Assembly: GCF_040581485.1 (NCBI RefSeq)
Contig: NC_090132.1
Span: 10,737,001-10,801,000 of the forward strand
Reading direction: 5' to 3'
DNA length: 64,000 nucleotides
From: Linepithema humile
Taxonomy: Eukaryota; Arthropoda; Insecta; Hymenoptera; Formicidae
In this document: positions 46,098 through 55,920 of the stretch, one piece after another
Numbering within the stretch: position 1 is the stretch's first letter
Layout: every line of letters begins with the position of its first letter
Notes under the pieces: generated by a model
What the model saw: the letters and a program-made list of their open reading frames with translations, nothing else
What the model was told of the DNA's origin: nothing
Database searches by the model: none
Translations under genes and position numbers: made by a program

Positions 46098-49000
46098 TTA
46101 CTCGATTATTTTCGCGCCTGCTTCTATTTCTCTCGGTGCTCGTTTAAGGTCCCGGACATGTACTTGTCGGTACCATCTGCCTTCGGAGTCTCGCAGGCCG
46201 ACAATTACTGGCGAAATTATCTTTCGGATTTCGAGCGGCCCAATGTATTTAGGGGCTAATTTAGCATTGAATGTTTCAGCTTTGTCGGATAGTGGCCGTT
46301 CACGTTTCCACACGTGTTCTCCTATTTTCGGTCGCCAATTTCGTCGTCTCAAATTATAAAGACGCTCTTGTCTTTGAAAGGAGCGTGCTAGTTGTATCTT
46401 AACTAGTTCGAAAGCGTCTTCTAATTGACGGCGACTATTTTCAGGATCTCTTATTTCGCATCTATTACTCCGGTCTTCTGGATGCGGTCGAGATAATTCT
46501 CGGCCGTGATTGAGATAAGCCGGTGTGAAGCCTGTGGCTTCGTGTTTCGCGGTATTCATTGCAAATTGCAATGCAGGTATTCGCTCATCCCAATTTCGGT
46601 AATCCCGTCCAACGTATTGAGCAATCATTGTCTTAGCGGTTCGGTTTGCTCGTTCGACGGGGTTACAATGCGGTGCGTAGACTGGAGTCGTTCGGTGCTC
46701 GATGCCGAAATCTTTTAAAAGATCCTGAAATTGACGGGACGCAAATTGAGTTCCGTTATCGGAGATAATTTGGTCAGGACAGCCGTGTCGGTATATATTA
46801 AACGGTATATATTAAACGGTTTGTGACCTCACGGGCAAGATTCGTTGCGGTAGCTCGGCGTAATGGAACCATTTCAATCCATTTACTAAATCTATCTAGC
46901 ATGGTTAATAGCCATGTGTGACCTTGCTTGGAACGCGGTAAAGGGCCTATTAAATCGACGGAAGCTTGTTGCCAGGGTGCGATTATTGGAGCGGTGTGTA
47001 AATTTCCGGCTGGTTTCTCCTGTGGTGTTTTAAATGCTAAACAGTTCTCGCAGCAGCGTACATATTTCGCGATTTCCCGGAACATACCCGGCCAGTAGTA
47101 GATTTGCGCAATTCGGGCTATAGTCTTGGTGATGCCAAGGTGTCCTGCCGTAGGATCGTCATGAAGGCGTTTTAAAACGGACAGGCGCTGATTCTTCGGT
47201 ACACACTGCTTCCATTGCTCGGTACTTGGTGTTTCATGGAAGTTTAGATCATGAATTATGTGCCGAAATAATTGCCCGTTTATTATTTTGTAGTCGGGTA
47301 GTTCTTCAGGTTTATTTTTTACTGCGGCCTTGATTCTATCGTACCATCGGCAAGTGGTGGTTCGACTGACAGCATTTATTATTGGTTCTCTGGAAAGAGC
47401 ATCGGCAACGCGATTTAGTGCGCCTTTACGATATTGAATATCGTAATCGTATTGCTGCAATTCAAAAGTCCATCTGCCAAGTCGTCCGGTAGGAGATTCC
47501 AAACGTTGTAACCATCGTAATGATTGATGGTCAGTCAATACGGTAAAGTGATACCCTTCGAGGTAATCACGCATTTTACGAATTCCCCATACCACAGCAA
47601 GGCATTCCAGCTCGGTAGCGCTGTAGTTCTTTTCAGCCGGATTAAGTGTTCGGCTTGCATACGCTATAACTCGCTCGCCTTTCTCATGGTTTTGCGTGAG
47701 TACTGCCCTTAAGCCTTGAGTGCTGGCATCGGTTTGCAGTACGAAAGGTTTTGCGAAGTTTGGACAGGCAAGCACCGGTGCTGTCGTCAAAGCCTTTTTA
47801 AGATGTTGAAAAGCGGCTTCTTCTTTCTCTGTCCATTTCCATCGTGCATTTTTGCGTGTTAATTGCGTAAGAGGCGCAGCGACAGTCGAAAAGTCTGCGA
47901 TAAAGCGTCGGTACCAGGAGGCCATTCCGATGAATTGCCGTATCTTTCTTACGGTTGTTGGAGCTGGCCAATTTGTAATTGCGCTCACTTTTTCTGGATC
48001 GGTGCGGATGCCTTCCTTGTCAACTATATGTCCAAGGTATCTTAGGCTTTCACGGCAGAATTGGCATTTCTCTGGATTGAGTCGTAATTTAGCCTTTCGT
48101 AATCGGCGGAATACTTCGGCTAAGTGACCCAGATGCTCCTCAAAAGTTCGGCTAGCGACGACGATGTCGTCCAGGTAGACTAGCACGTGCGGTTCGAGCT
48201 CTGGTCCTATAACGGTGTCGAGTAGCCTCTGGAAAGTTGCGGGTGCCGAGTGTAATCCAAAAGGCATTACCCGAAATTGCTTGAGTCCTCGGCCAGGTAT
48301 GGTAAATGCGGTAACTGGTCGGCTTTCTTTAGATAAGGATACCTGCCAATACCCATTTTTCAGATCCAAAGTTGAGAGATAGCGGGCTCCTCTTAATTTC
48401 TCGAGGGTAGCAGTTATATGCGGCAATGGATAGGCGTCTTTTTCTGAAACATCATTTAATTTTCTGTAATCTATACAGAATCGGTGAGTTCCGTCTTTTT
48501 TCCTGACTATGACTACCGGAGAACTCCAGGCACTGGTTGATGCCTCAATAACGCCTTCGTTTTCCATTTTCTGGACTTCGTCGTCAATAATTTTCTGCAT
48601 GGCCGGATTTTGTGGTCGATATCGCTGCTTTATTGGAGGCCCTGGCTTTAGTCGAATCATATGTTCGATTAGATCTGTGGGGCCCTTAATCCTTTCGAAT
48701 TTCGGTAATTCTTTACTCAGAAATTCTTTTAGCCTGTATGGTTCTTTTACTGTGTCAGGAACCGGAGCGGCAGTAACGAAGCCAATAGACGAATGTTTAT
48801 CTTGTGGTTGAGCCGGAGGGGACGGTAGATTAATCTGTAATTTAGTCCAAAGATCTGTCCCAATAAGAATGGGCGTACTTAGCGATGGTAATATCGCAAA
48901 TTCATGACGAACTGTCTTTCCTGGTATTGTTAGTGACAGTTGGACAGTCTGATTGATGGTCACTTCTGAACCATCCGCTAAGTGAATTATTTCACTCGTC

Positions 49001-49203
49001 TCGGTCGGTTTGCTTTTTATAAGTTGAGCGGTCTCGCTATTGAGCAGTGAGGCTTCAGATCCGGAGTCAAGCAAAGCCCAAACGGTTTTTCCTTCGATCT
49101 TCAGAAGGACGTGCGGTCTCGGAGTGTATTTTATTTCGATTCGGGCCGGGCGTACGTCGCTCTTCCCCCGACCCGCGTTTCGTTTCCCTTTGGAGGGTGA
49201 CAA
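46098..49203 (-). pseudogene. Gypsy pol: protease, RT, RNase H, integrase (frameshifted in integrase)
   Basis: The ORF 49203-46798 is followed in another frame by 46797-46098. Protease: WALLDSGSEASLL. RT: TLDLKNGYWQVSL, then VLVYLDDIVVAS. RNase H: LQTDASTQGLRAVL, then TDHQSLRWLQ. Integrase: HLGITKTIARIAQIYYWPG with CENC zinc ligands, MLDRFSKWIEMVPL, then, after the shift, IISDNGTQF and NPVERANRT with D, D and E present. The shift is a 14-bp tandem duplication (GGTATATATTAAAC twice, 46793-46820). The chromodomain-less C-terminus ends at 46098. Apart from this lesion the polyprotein looks complete. Confidence 0.92.
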
Positions 49204-50126
49204 TCTTTAGTCATTACTCCATCTTTCCCGCATTGGGAGCAAAATTTCTTTGGTGTGTGCTTGCAGTTCCAGCGGGTATGCCCTCGCTGCTTACACCGCC
49301 AGCAGCATTCATCTTTGTTGTATGTAGCTGTGGCGACTGGATTTCGGTTGTTCCTCTCGGGGAACCTTGGTCGCCGCTCTTTTTGGCGTTGTTGAATCTT
49401 TTCCAGATTCGCGACCTTTGCGTGTAATTCGCTCAGCGTGTGTATATTCTCTAGTGGAATATATAGCTGGAGATCCGGATTCATGTTTTCATAGATCTGT
49501 TCTAGTTTTTCTTGCTCCGAGTACCCTCCGGCTCGTCGCATCAGCGTTTGCAATGCTATTGCGAAAGCGTCAAATGGCTCGCTTGGTTGCTGCTGCCTGC
49601 CTTGAATCTCTCGTCTGAGCTGTCGCGGGTATCCTGGTGGTAGGTAGAATGCTTTAAAGTCCTGGCGAAAGTCGTTCCATGTGTTCCACGAGGCCCTATG
49701 GTTTCTGAACCATAATAAGGCATTGCCTTTTAATGCTTTCGGTAGGCCGAGGAGTAGCTGCTTGTTTGTGAAGCCATATTCCTGGCCGAGCTCCTCTACC
49801 CGTTCCAAGAAGGAAAATGGATCTTTGCCATCAAAATGGAGGCCCCATTTCCTCATTTGGTTTAGGAGCTTTGCTCGCTCTATTATGCTTAATGCCGGTG
49901 GGACAACCAGTTCCTCCACTGGTTCGTCGTCGGTTTTTGCCGAATAATTGCTCTTTGGCATATTGTCCAGGTTACCCGCGGTGGTTTGAAATAGATCAGG
50001 CCTTCGCGAAATAAATAACCGAAGTCTTTTTCTTAAATTATCTAAGGTCCCGGTACTATCAATGTTATGGGTTTCTAATATTTCAACAACTTGTTCTTTA
50101 AGTAAATAATTTACCCATGTACTCAT
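49131..50126 (-). CDS. Gypsy gag (331 aa)
   Basis: The ATG at 50126 opens 331 codons. The N-terminal ~50 residues look SAP-like (VVEILETHNIDSTGTLDNLRKRLR in pieces), then comes a retrotransposon capsid region (WGLHFDGKDPFSFLERV; ALLWFRNHRASWNTWNDF), then two zinc knuckles CWRCKQRGHTRWNC and FCSQCGKDGVMTKDC. It would assemble the retroelement particle and bind its RNA. It overlaps the pol frame by ~70 bases, so pol is expressed by frameshift or readthrough. No damage was seen. Confidence 0.92.
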   Translation of the reverse strand: MSTWVNYLLKEQVVEILETHNIDSTGTLDNLRKRLRLFISRRPDLFQTTAGNLDNMPKSNYSAKTDDEPVEELVVPPALSIIERAKLLNQMRKWGLHFDGKDPFSFLERVEELGQEYGFTNKQLLLGLPKALKGNALLWFRNHRASWNTWNDFRQDFKAFYLPPGYPRQLRREIQGRQQQPSEPFDAFAIALQTLMRRAGGYSEQEKLEQIYENMNPDLQLYIPLENIHTLSELHAKVANLEKIQQRQKERRPRFPERNNRNPVATATYNKDECCWRCKQRGHTRWNCKHTPKKFCSQCGKDGVMTKDCHPPKGNETRVGGRATYARPESK

Positions 50127-50165
50127 TTGTCTTTAAATTTGGAGTCTCGTTTAAAACTTAAACCG

Positions 50166-50183
50166 GTCCCTGTTCGGGCGCCA
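50166..50183 (-). promoter_or_regulatory. Primer-binding site, tRNA-Lys type
   Basis: Immediately after the coding-strand 5' LTR the minus strand reads TGGCGCCCGAACAGGGAC, 18 bases complementary to the 3' end of tRNA-Lys including CCA. The position is exactly where minus-strand DNA synthesis is primed. Confidence 0.9.
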
Positions 50184-51809
50184 TGTAACGGTGCGTATTT
50201 TTACGCCTCACGGGCGGTGCGTAATAATGCGGAATTTTCGACGGTATGCGGATTTTCGATGCGGAATTACGACGGTGTGTAGTTTATCGAAGCGGATTCT
50301 TACGACGCGGAGTAACTCGTCGGTTTGCCAGAATTCGTTCGTGTGGTTTATCGGGAGATTCCAAATTAACAGAAATGACTTAAAGAAAATAAATATTTAT
50401 TTTATGAGAGTACTTGGATCAATAATATAAAAGAAAAATAGTAACAACGAGTACATGAGTATTTTGGTTTCGGACTAATATCTCAACGGTTATAAATGTC
50501 GGCAGTAAATAATATAATTCCTTATCGGTTAGATGAGGTAATGTTTCGACAGTACATGTGTATAATTCTAATTGTGAACGGAGAATAAACGGTGTAGATC
50601 TAAACAAACTAAATTATTTAATCGGTCGGTTTTGTACGGTACGGAGCAAAGTAATAAAAAATAAGTGATACCGCGTATATCCGAGCCTTGCTGAGTCGAC
50701 GACGGTTGCCGGTACGCTGTGTCCTAAGACAATGAGAGACTTCTCTCGTGCAAGGGGGTATCGGGAGTCGAACGCCGGGAACACCCGACCGAGGCAGAGA
50801 ACACCCTGCCCCTAGAACGACGGAGAGTCGGAAGTCGAACGCCGAGACACCCGGCCGAGGCAGAGAACGCCCTGCCCCTAGAACGACGGAGAGTCGGAAG
50901 TCAAACGCCGAGACACCCGGCCGAGGCAGAGAACGCCCTGCCCCTAGAACGACGGAGAGTCGGAAGTCGAACGCCGAGACACCCGGCCGAGGCAGAGAAC
51001 GCCCTGCCCCTAGAACGACGGAGAGTCGGAAGTCGAACGCCGAGACACCCGGCCGAGGCAGAGAACGCCCTGCCCCTAGAACGACGAGGTACAGGAAGTC
51101 GAACGCCGAGACACCCGGCCGAGGCAGAGAACGCCCTGCCCCTAAAACGACGGAGAGTCGGAAGTCAAACGCCGAGACACCCGGCCGAGGCAGAGAACGC
51201 CCTGCCCCTAGAACGACGGAGAGTCGGAAGTCGAACGCCGAGACACCCGGCCGAGGCAGAGAACGCCCTGCCCCTAGAACGACGGAGAGTCGGAAGTCGA
51301 ACGCCGAGACACCCGGCCGAGGCAGAGAACGCCCTGCCCCTAGAACGACGAGGTACAGGAAGTCGAACGCCGAGACACCCGGCCGAGGCAGAGAACGCCC
51401 TGCCCCTAGAACGACGAGGTACAGGAAGTCGAACGCCGAGACACCCGGCCGAGGCAGAGAACGCCCTGCCCCTAGAACGACGAGGTACAGGAAGTCGAAC
51501 GCCGAGACACCCGGCCGAGGCAGAGAACGCCCTGCCCCTACAACGACTATCGGGATGGGAGCGAGTACGACCGGAGCTTCAGGGTGCGCCCTGAGGCTTG
51601 TCCGAGTCGTACTCGGGGAATGGGTCTCGATCTGTTCCGCGAGCCGGCTTTTATACCGGTCGCGCTACCCCCACTTGGGGTCCTACCCTACCCAGCAGCT
51701 ACCCCTTCTCGAGCTTTTACCCTCGAGTTGGGGGATCGGAATGCGGCCCTAAATGGGGGTGCTCACGTGGAGCCCGCGTGACGCTTTAGTAACAGCGCGT
51801 GCTGTTACA
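50184..51809 (-). repeat. 5' LTR of the complete Gypsy (1,626 bp)
   Basis: On the coding strand it holds a TATA box TATAAAAG at 51648-51655 (complement), so the U3 is only about 190 bases. The 12-unit minisatellite (50758-51545) would lie in the transcribed R/U5 region, and TTTATT (AATAAA on the minus strand) sits near 50396. Length differs from the other LTR by 67 bases, about one repeat unit. Confidence 0.93.
50758..51547. repeat. 66-bp minisatellite in the 5' LTR, 12 units
   Basis: Same units as 43505-44368. Order after the first: S S S S G S S S G G G. A plus-strand frame of 334 codons (22-residue period, PGRGRERPAPRT) runs through it but is antisense to the element and starts at GTG. 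Confidence 0.9.
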
Positions 51810-51813
51810 ATCT

Positions 51814-52597
51814 TAACATATCGTTTGGCTCATGCCAATCAATTTTAACGGATGTTTTGGGTATGACACGTGTGTCAGCGAAATTCGTTCCAAAACTGCT
51901 TAATTTTGATCAGAAGCAGCGTCGCATGAACATCGCCCAAGACATGTTGAACGACGTCAATGATGATCCTGATCTGCTCAAAAGGGTTATAACTGGTGAC
52001 GAAACATGGGTATATGGTTATGACGTCGAAACCAAAGCCCAATCATCCCAGTGGAAGAGACCAGGAGAGCCAAGACCGAAAAAGGCACGCCAAGTTCGTT
52101 CGAATGTGAAGGTTTTGCTCACAGTTTTCTTTGATTACCATGGCGTTGTGCATCAAGAATTCCTACCACAAGGTCGTACGGTAAACAAAAAGTATTACCT
52201 TGAGGTTATGCGGCGTTTGCGTGAATCAATAAGAAAAAAACGTCCGGAAGTGTGGAAAAAAAATTCATGGATTCTGCACCATGATAATGCACCTGCGCAC
52301 ACGTTACTAGTGAGTAGTTTTTTGGCCAAAAACAATACTATCATCATGCCTCAGCCACCGTATTCACCAGACTTGGCCCCCTGCGACTTTTTCCTCTTCC
52401 CAAAATTGAAAAGGCCTATGAAAGGACGAAGATTTGCGACGATTGAGGAGATTAAGGCTGCATCGCTGGAGGAGCTCAAGGTAATACCCAAAAGTGCATT
52501 TCAGAAATGTTTTGACGACTGGAAACAGCGCTGGCACAAGTGCATTGTATCAGAGAGGGATTATTTTGAAAAGGATAACATAATTTTGAATGAATAA
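51814..52597 (+). pseudogene. Mariner transposase, C-terminal catalytic part
   Basis: Continues in frame from 42939 after the Gypsy insertion (SFGSCQSIL, then the first ATG at 51860). The catalytic core is intact: VITGDETWVYGYD, then WILHHDNAPAHT, then YSPDLAPCDFFLFPKLK, the DD34D triad of mariners. It ends at 52597 with no internal stop. As a separate unit it lacks the DNA-binding domain. Confidence 0.88.
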
Positions 52598-52654
52598 ATG
52601 AATATTTTTTTATAAAAATGAAAAGTCACCTTACTTTTTGATCACACCTCGTAT

Positions 52655-52967
52655 ACCTATCGGAGAAGCAGATTTAGTATTTGATACGCGTACTAAACAA
52701 TCGGTATAAACTAAGCCATAGAGAGAATCTAAAGAATTTTACGAAAAATTGAAGATAAAACAGGTATCGATCTGTCTTACCTTCAATTTTTCGTAAAATT
52801 CTTTTTTTTGGCTGCGTGGAATGAAAAATCCTTTCAAATCGACTGTCCGCACTAAATAAGCATATATATTACAGAAAAGGATTTTTCATTCTACACAGCC
52901 AAGAAAAAAGTATAGTGTGTTTTTAAAAAATTGGTAAAACAGACCACTCTAGCATCGCCTTAAGGTC
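52655..52967. repeat. Half copy of MITE N followed by a J-like palindrome
   Basis: 52655-52714 matches one half of the N family (ACGCGTACTAAACAATCGGT). 52720-52967 holds two palindromes related to J1 (GGCTGCGTGGAATGAAAAAT; TTGGTAAAACAGACCACTCT, ending near CTTAA). Confidence 0.65.
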
Positions 52968-53300
52968 TATATAGTTGCCCCCTCTCCCCCCTAACGCAAA
53001 TCGTAAAAACATTTATATATTCGGATTGTACATCGTTTGTACATGAATGTACTATGATTTTTATCGTTTGTACATTTTTCGTTAATTTAAAAAAAAATTA
53101 CAAAGTTTTCGTAACTGTGTCAATGATAGTTAGCCCCCCTATGTCGCAATTACGTAACGTAAACTATCATTTATGAATTTATCGTGCTTAATCGTTTGTA
53201 CGTCGTTTGTACATTATTAATAATCGATTAAATTTATAATTCCAACATTTGTTTTTGTTTAAAACGCAAGATAAATAATTTTTATTTGAATATGGCAGGT
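52968..53300. other. AT-rich sequence, no gene seen
   Basis: Repeated ATCGTTTGTACAT motifs at 53025-53075 and 53190-53215 suggest decayed local repeats. No coding region. Confidence 0.5.
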
Positions 53301-53312
53301 ACGGAGTACGGA

Positions 53313-53525
53313 GTGAGTGCGCATGCCTGTGTTTGCGTATGCGCGCCTGTGTGCGCATATGCGTGTGTGTGCGTACGTGTGTGTGCTGCATGTGCCGTAT
53401 AGGTGTGTATGCGAGTGGGTGGCGGGTGTGTACGTGCGTGTGTATACACAACCACACAGCATATACCTACACACACATACGCACACACTCACTCACACAC
53501 ACACACACACACACACACAGCATAC
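53313..53525. repeat. Compound microsatellite: TG-rich arm then CA-rich arm
   Basis: 53315-53440 is TG/CG-rich (TGCGTATGCGCGCCTGTGTG) and 53445-53525 is CACACA-rich, so the strand can fold on itself. The many short frames here are repeat translations. Confidence 0.85.
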
Positions 53526-53643
53526 ACATTAGCCGGCATTATATCCCGGCTATGTCATCACAGCATAGCAACAGTTAAAAGTTAAAGACTTTTAAAATAT
53601 TTCTAGACGAAAAACTATTAATTTTTAGCTTCGTTCCCATTGA

Positions 53644-53931
53644 GACTTTCGATCAGGATCAATATTATCGAGTATAGAAAATCAGAAAGACTGTCGAAAT
53701 TTCTTAGAATCTCCTAACTTTGAAGAAATTGTCGATAATAATAATAATAATCAAATCAATGATCAAAAATTAAATGAGGAGAAAGAAAATGTAAAGAAAA
53801 AATGTAGTTATTATTACAAATCTGAACCACATATTCGTCATCGTAACAATCGTATTAAAGATATTAAAAAATTAATGCTTTTAAAAAATGGTAATAACGT
53901 CAATCAACCGACTTTAATTGTAAGAGTATAG
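53644..53931 (+). other. Unrecognised coding-like stretch, no start codon
   Basis: After a TGA at 53641 a frame of 95 codons stays open to TAG at 53929-53931: FLESPNFEEIVDNNNNNQIN, then a charged Lys/Glu-rich part, then SEPHIRHRNNRIKDIKKL. Composition looks coding, but no family is recognised and there is no early ATG. It could be a last exon or the tail of a retroelement gene: the sequence after it has a TATA-like GTATAAAAG (54017) as LTRs do. Confidence 0.35.
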
Positions 53932-54526
53932 GTAATAGAGATATATAAATACATATATGGTAAGCTAGTCGGTAGGCCACCTGTACATCGAAAACATAAA
54001 AGGCCATCTAGAGTATAAAAGAAAGCAAAATAAATAAGAAGCGGTTAATTCGGAGTCAGTTTGAATTGAGCAAGCGAAGAGAGACGAACACGGAAAAAGA
54101 GAGTCCTTTCGACCGCACAAGTGTGCATTCGGTTCGGAGAATTCGCAAATTTATAAAAAACGGAACAATTTATAAGTGAACGGTGCAAGCGTGCATCTAG
54201 TGACATTCAATGCGAGCGTGCATTATTTGATTAAAAAAGTGAGCGTACCTTTTAACAAAAACTCGTGTGAACTAATTTGTTTGTTAAATATATCTTTAGT
54301 GTTTTTCAATAAGATCTTTTATTTTCTATTACCGAAACTATCGATCATCCTAAATCTTACACAACCCTATTTTGCAAGAAATACTTGTCTATTCAATTTT
54401 ATAATACAAATATTATCCACAGCGGCTATGGATAAATCACAATATTTTACATCAATAAAATCAAATGCCAACAAGACAATGTAATTTATTCTTAATTTTA
54501 TTAAAAGGGGATCTTGTGTGAATATT
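53932..54526. other. Unassigned, possibly a decayed LTR region
   Basis: GTATAAAAGAAAGC at 54017 is TATA-like and a polyadenylation-like AATAAA follows at 54031. No partner LTR was found. A 102-codon frame at 54176 starts at GTG and shows no domain. Confidence 0.35.
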
Positions 54527-54830
54527 TACCGATTGTTTAGTACTCGTACCAAGTACTAAATCAGCTTTTTTGATTGATGTAGATTTTACACTAAACGATT
54601 TATACCTATCGGAGAAGCAGATTTAGGCTTAGTTTACTTCGATTGTTTAGTACGCGTACCAAGTACTGAATCTGCTTCTTCGATAGGTATAATTGTTTAG
54701 TGTGAAATCTACACCAATCAAAGAAGCAGATTTAATACTTGGTACGCGTACTAAACAATCGGTGTAAACTAAGCCTTAGTATTTGGCACGCGTACTAAAC
54801 AATCGGTGTAAACTAAGTCATAGATGACAA
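54527..54830. mobile_element. MITE N with a second N inserted in it
   Basis: The inner copy is 54626-54775 (150 bp), starting GGCTTAGTTTAC and ending GTAAACTAAGCC, flanked by TTA at 54623-54625 and 54776-54778. The outer copy's halves (54527-54622, 54779-54830) carry the same ACTAAACAATCGGTG-type ends. Confidence 0.75.
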
Positions 54831-55087
54831 ATGAATACATATATGACTACTGTGAACCTTAAAAGAGTGGAAATGAATAAAAATTGTGAAAAAAACATAA
54901 AGCAGCATTGCCGAGAGATGTCTGCATTTATCGCAACAACAAAGATTTTGATTGGCTAGCAATAATTATTTGTTTCGTAAAGCACGAACTAAAAACATTG
55001 TGAGGAATTCTATTTTTTCAAAATTAATTCAAATAATTTTTAATTATAATTAAAAAATTTCTATAAAAGGACCCCGCACAAACACAA

Positions 55088-55382
55088 GATCTATAGAGAG
55101 AAGGTTACCTCATGCGCAAAGAGGGACGAGCGGCAAGAGGGGCAAATGCAGAGAGGAGCGAGCGGCAAGAAAGGCAAATGCAGAGAGGAGCGAGCGGCAA
55201 GAGGGGCAATGATGATCTCATCGGCAAACAGAAGCTATCTCAGACAGCTACTGTTTGTCAATGAGATCATCATGCTCTCTCCTTCCTTCATCGCCCCTCG
55301 CCATCAAGCGGTTTCTAGCTCCCCCCTTACTTCATCGTCCCTCAACCGGTTTTACTGAGGTAACCTTCTCTCTATAGATCTT
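55088..55382. mobile_element. Palindromic element P with internal ~32-bp repeats
   Basis: The ends AGATCTATAGAGAGAAGGTT and its complement pair. The left arm contains three direct ~32-bp repeats (GGAGCGAGCGGCAAGA, 55128-55212). The centre pairs TGATGATCTCAT with ATGAGATCATCA. Confidence 0.75.
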
Positions 55383-55518
55383 GAGCCGCCGATAGCTCTG
55401 ACTCAGGAACGTTTTATATTAGAAATAGGCTGGGTTGTTTAGGCATCTCTCAGGAAATCGTAACATTTTCTTCGCTATATAAATAATGTTTATTTTCATT
55501 AATAATTAAATATATATA

Positions 55519-55558
55519 TGTAAGCTTGTAGGTTATCAAGCTTGGCCTTGTCGCGGCT
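55519..55558 (+). repeat. 5' LTR stub (first ~40 bases)
   Basis: Matches 59968-60007, then diverges where an inverted copy of the gag start begins (55586-55667 against 55818-55905, sharing GGTTTGCCATCGGCAATTGT and complement). Confidence 0.75.
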
Positions 55559-55920
55559 TGTCGACTCGCGCGTGAGAGGCAGTATGTAACAAGACTCCGA
55601 GCTGAGAGTATCGATGATATCGTACGGAGACAGATAAAGGTTTGCCATCGGCAATTGTATTGATTTGTAGGGCACTCAATTTATGGAACTCCAATGGAGC
55701 GAGGGTTCGGTTTAAGAATCGACACGCATGATGCAGTAAACAACTGTAATAGTAATAATATGTACACATTAACAAAGACCAGAAACATTACAGTGAGCGA
55801 GTGAACCAAAACTAACCTGAATCAATACAATTGCCGATGGCAAACCTTTATCTGTCTCCGTACGATATCATCAATACTCTCAGCTCGGAGTCTTGTTACA
55901 TACACATATTAATCAATACA

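Larger units (their letters stand above)
42940..51809 (-). mobile_element. Complete Ty3/Gypsy retrotransposon (8.87 kb) inside mariner
   Basis: Two LTRs (42940-44632 and 50184-51809) start TGTAACGGTGCG on the plus strand and end GTGCTGTTACA. The exact 4-bp duplication ATCT lies at 42936-42939 and 51810-51813. Minus-strand order from the right: LTR, primer site, gag, pol, extra ORF, polypurine tract, LTR. Removing it restores the mariner reading frame. By eye the LTRs differ at about ten positions in ~830 non-repeat bases, so it is fairly young. Confidence 0.95.
42040..52651 (+). mobile_element. Mariner transposon, split by a solo LTR and a complete Gypsy
   Basis: The right end CTTACTTTTTGATCACACCTCG followed by TA is a mariner-type terminal repeat (52630-52651). 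The left terminal repeat is missing: repeat E3 ends at 42039 and the mariner 5' leader begins directly. Coding segments are 42117-42240, 42784-42939 and 51814-52597. Confidence 0.85.

Noticed and set aside
50748..51752. 334-codon frame of 22-residue repeats as a gene
   Set aside because: It starts at GTG, is antisense to the Gypsy genes, and is simply a 66-bp minisatellite read in an open phase.
53188..53585. Several 60-89-codon frames rich in Thr, His and Cys
   Set aside because: Translations of the TG/CA microsatellite.
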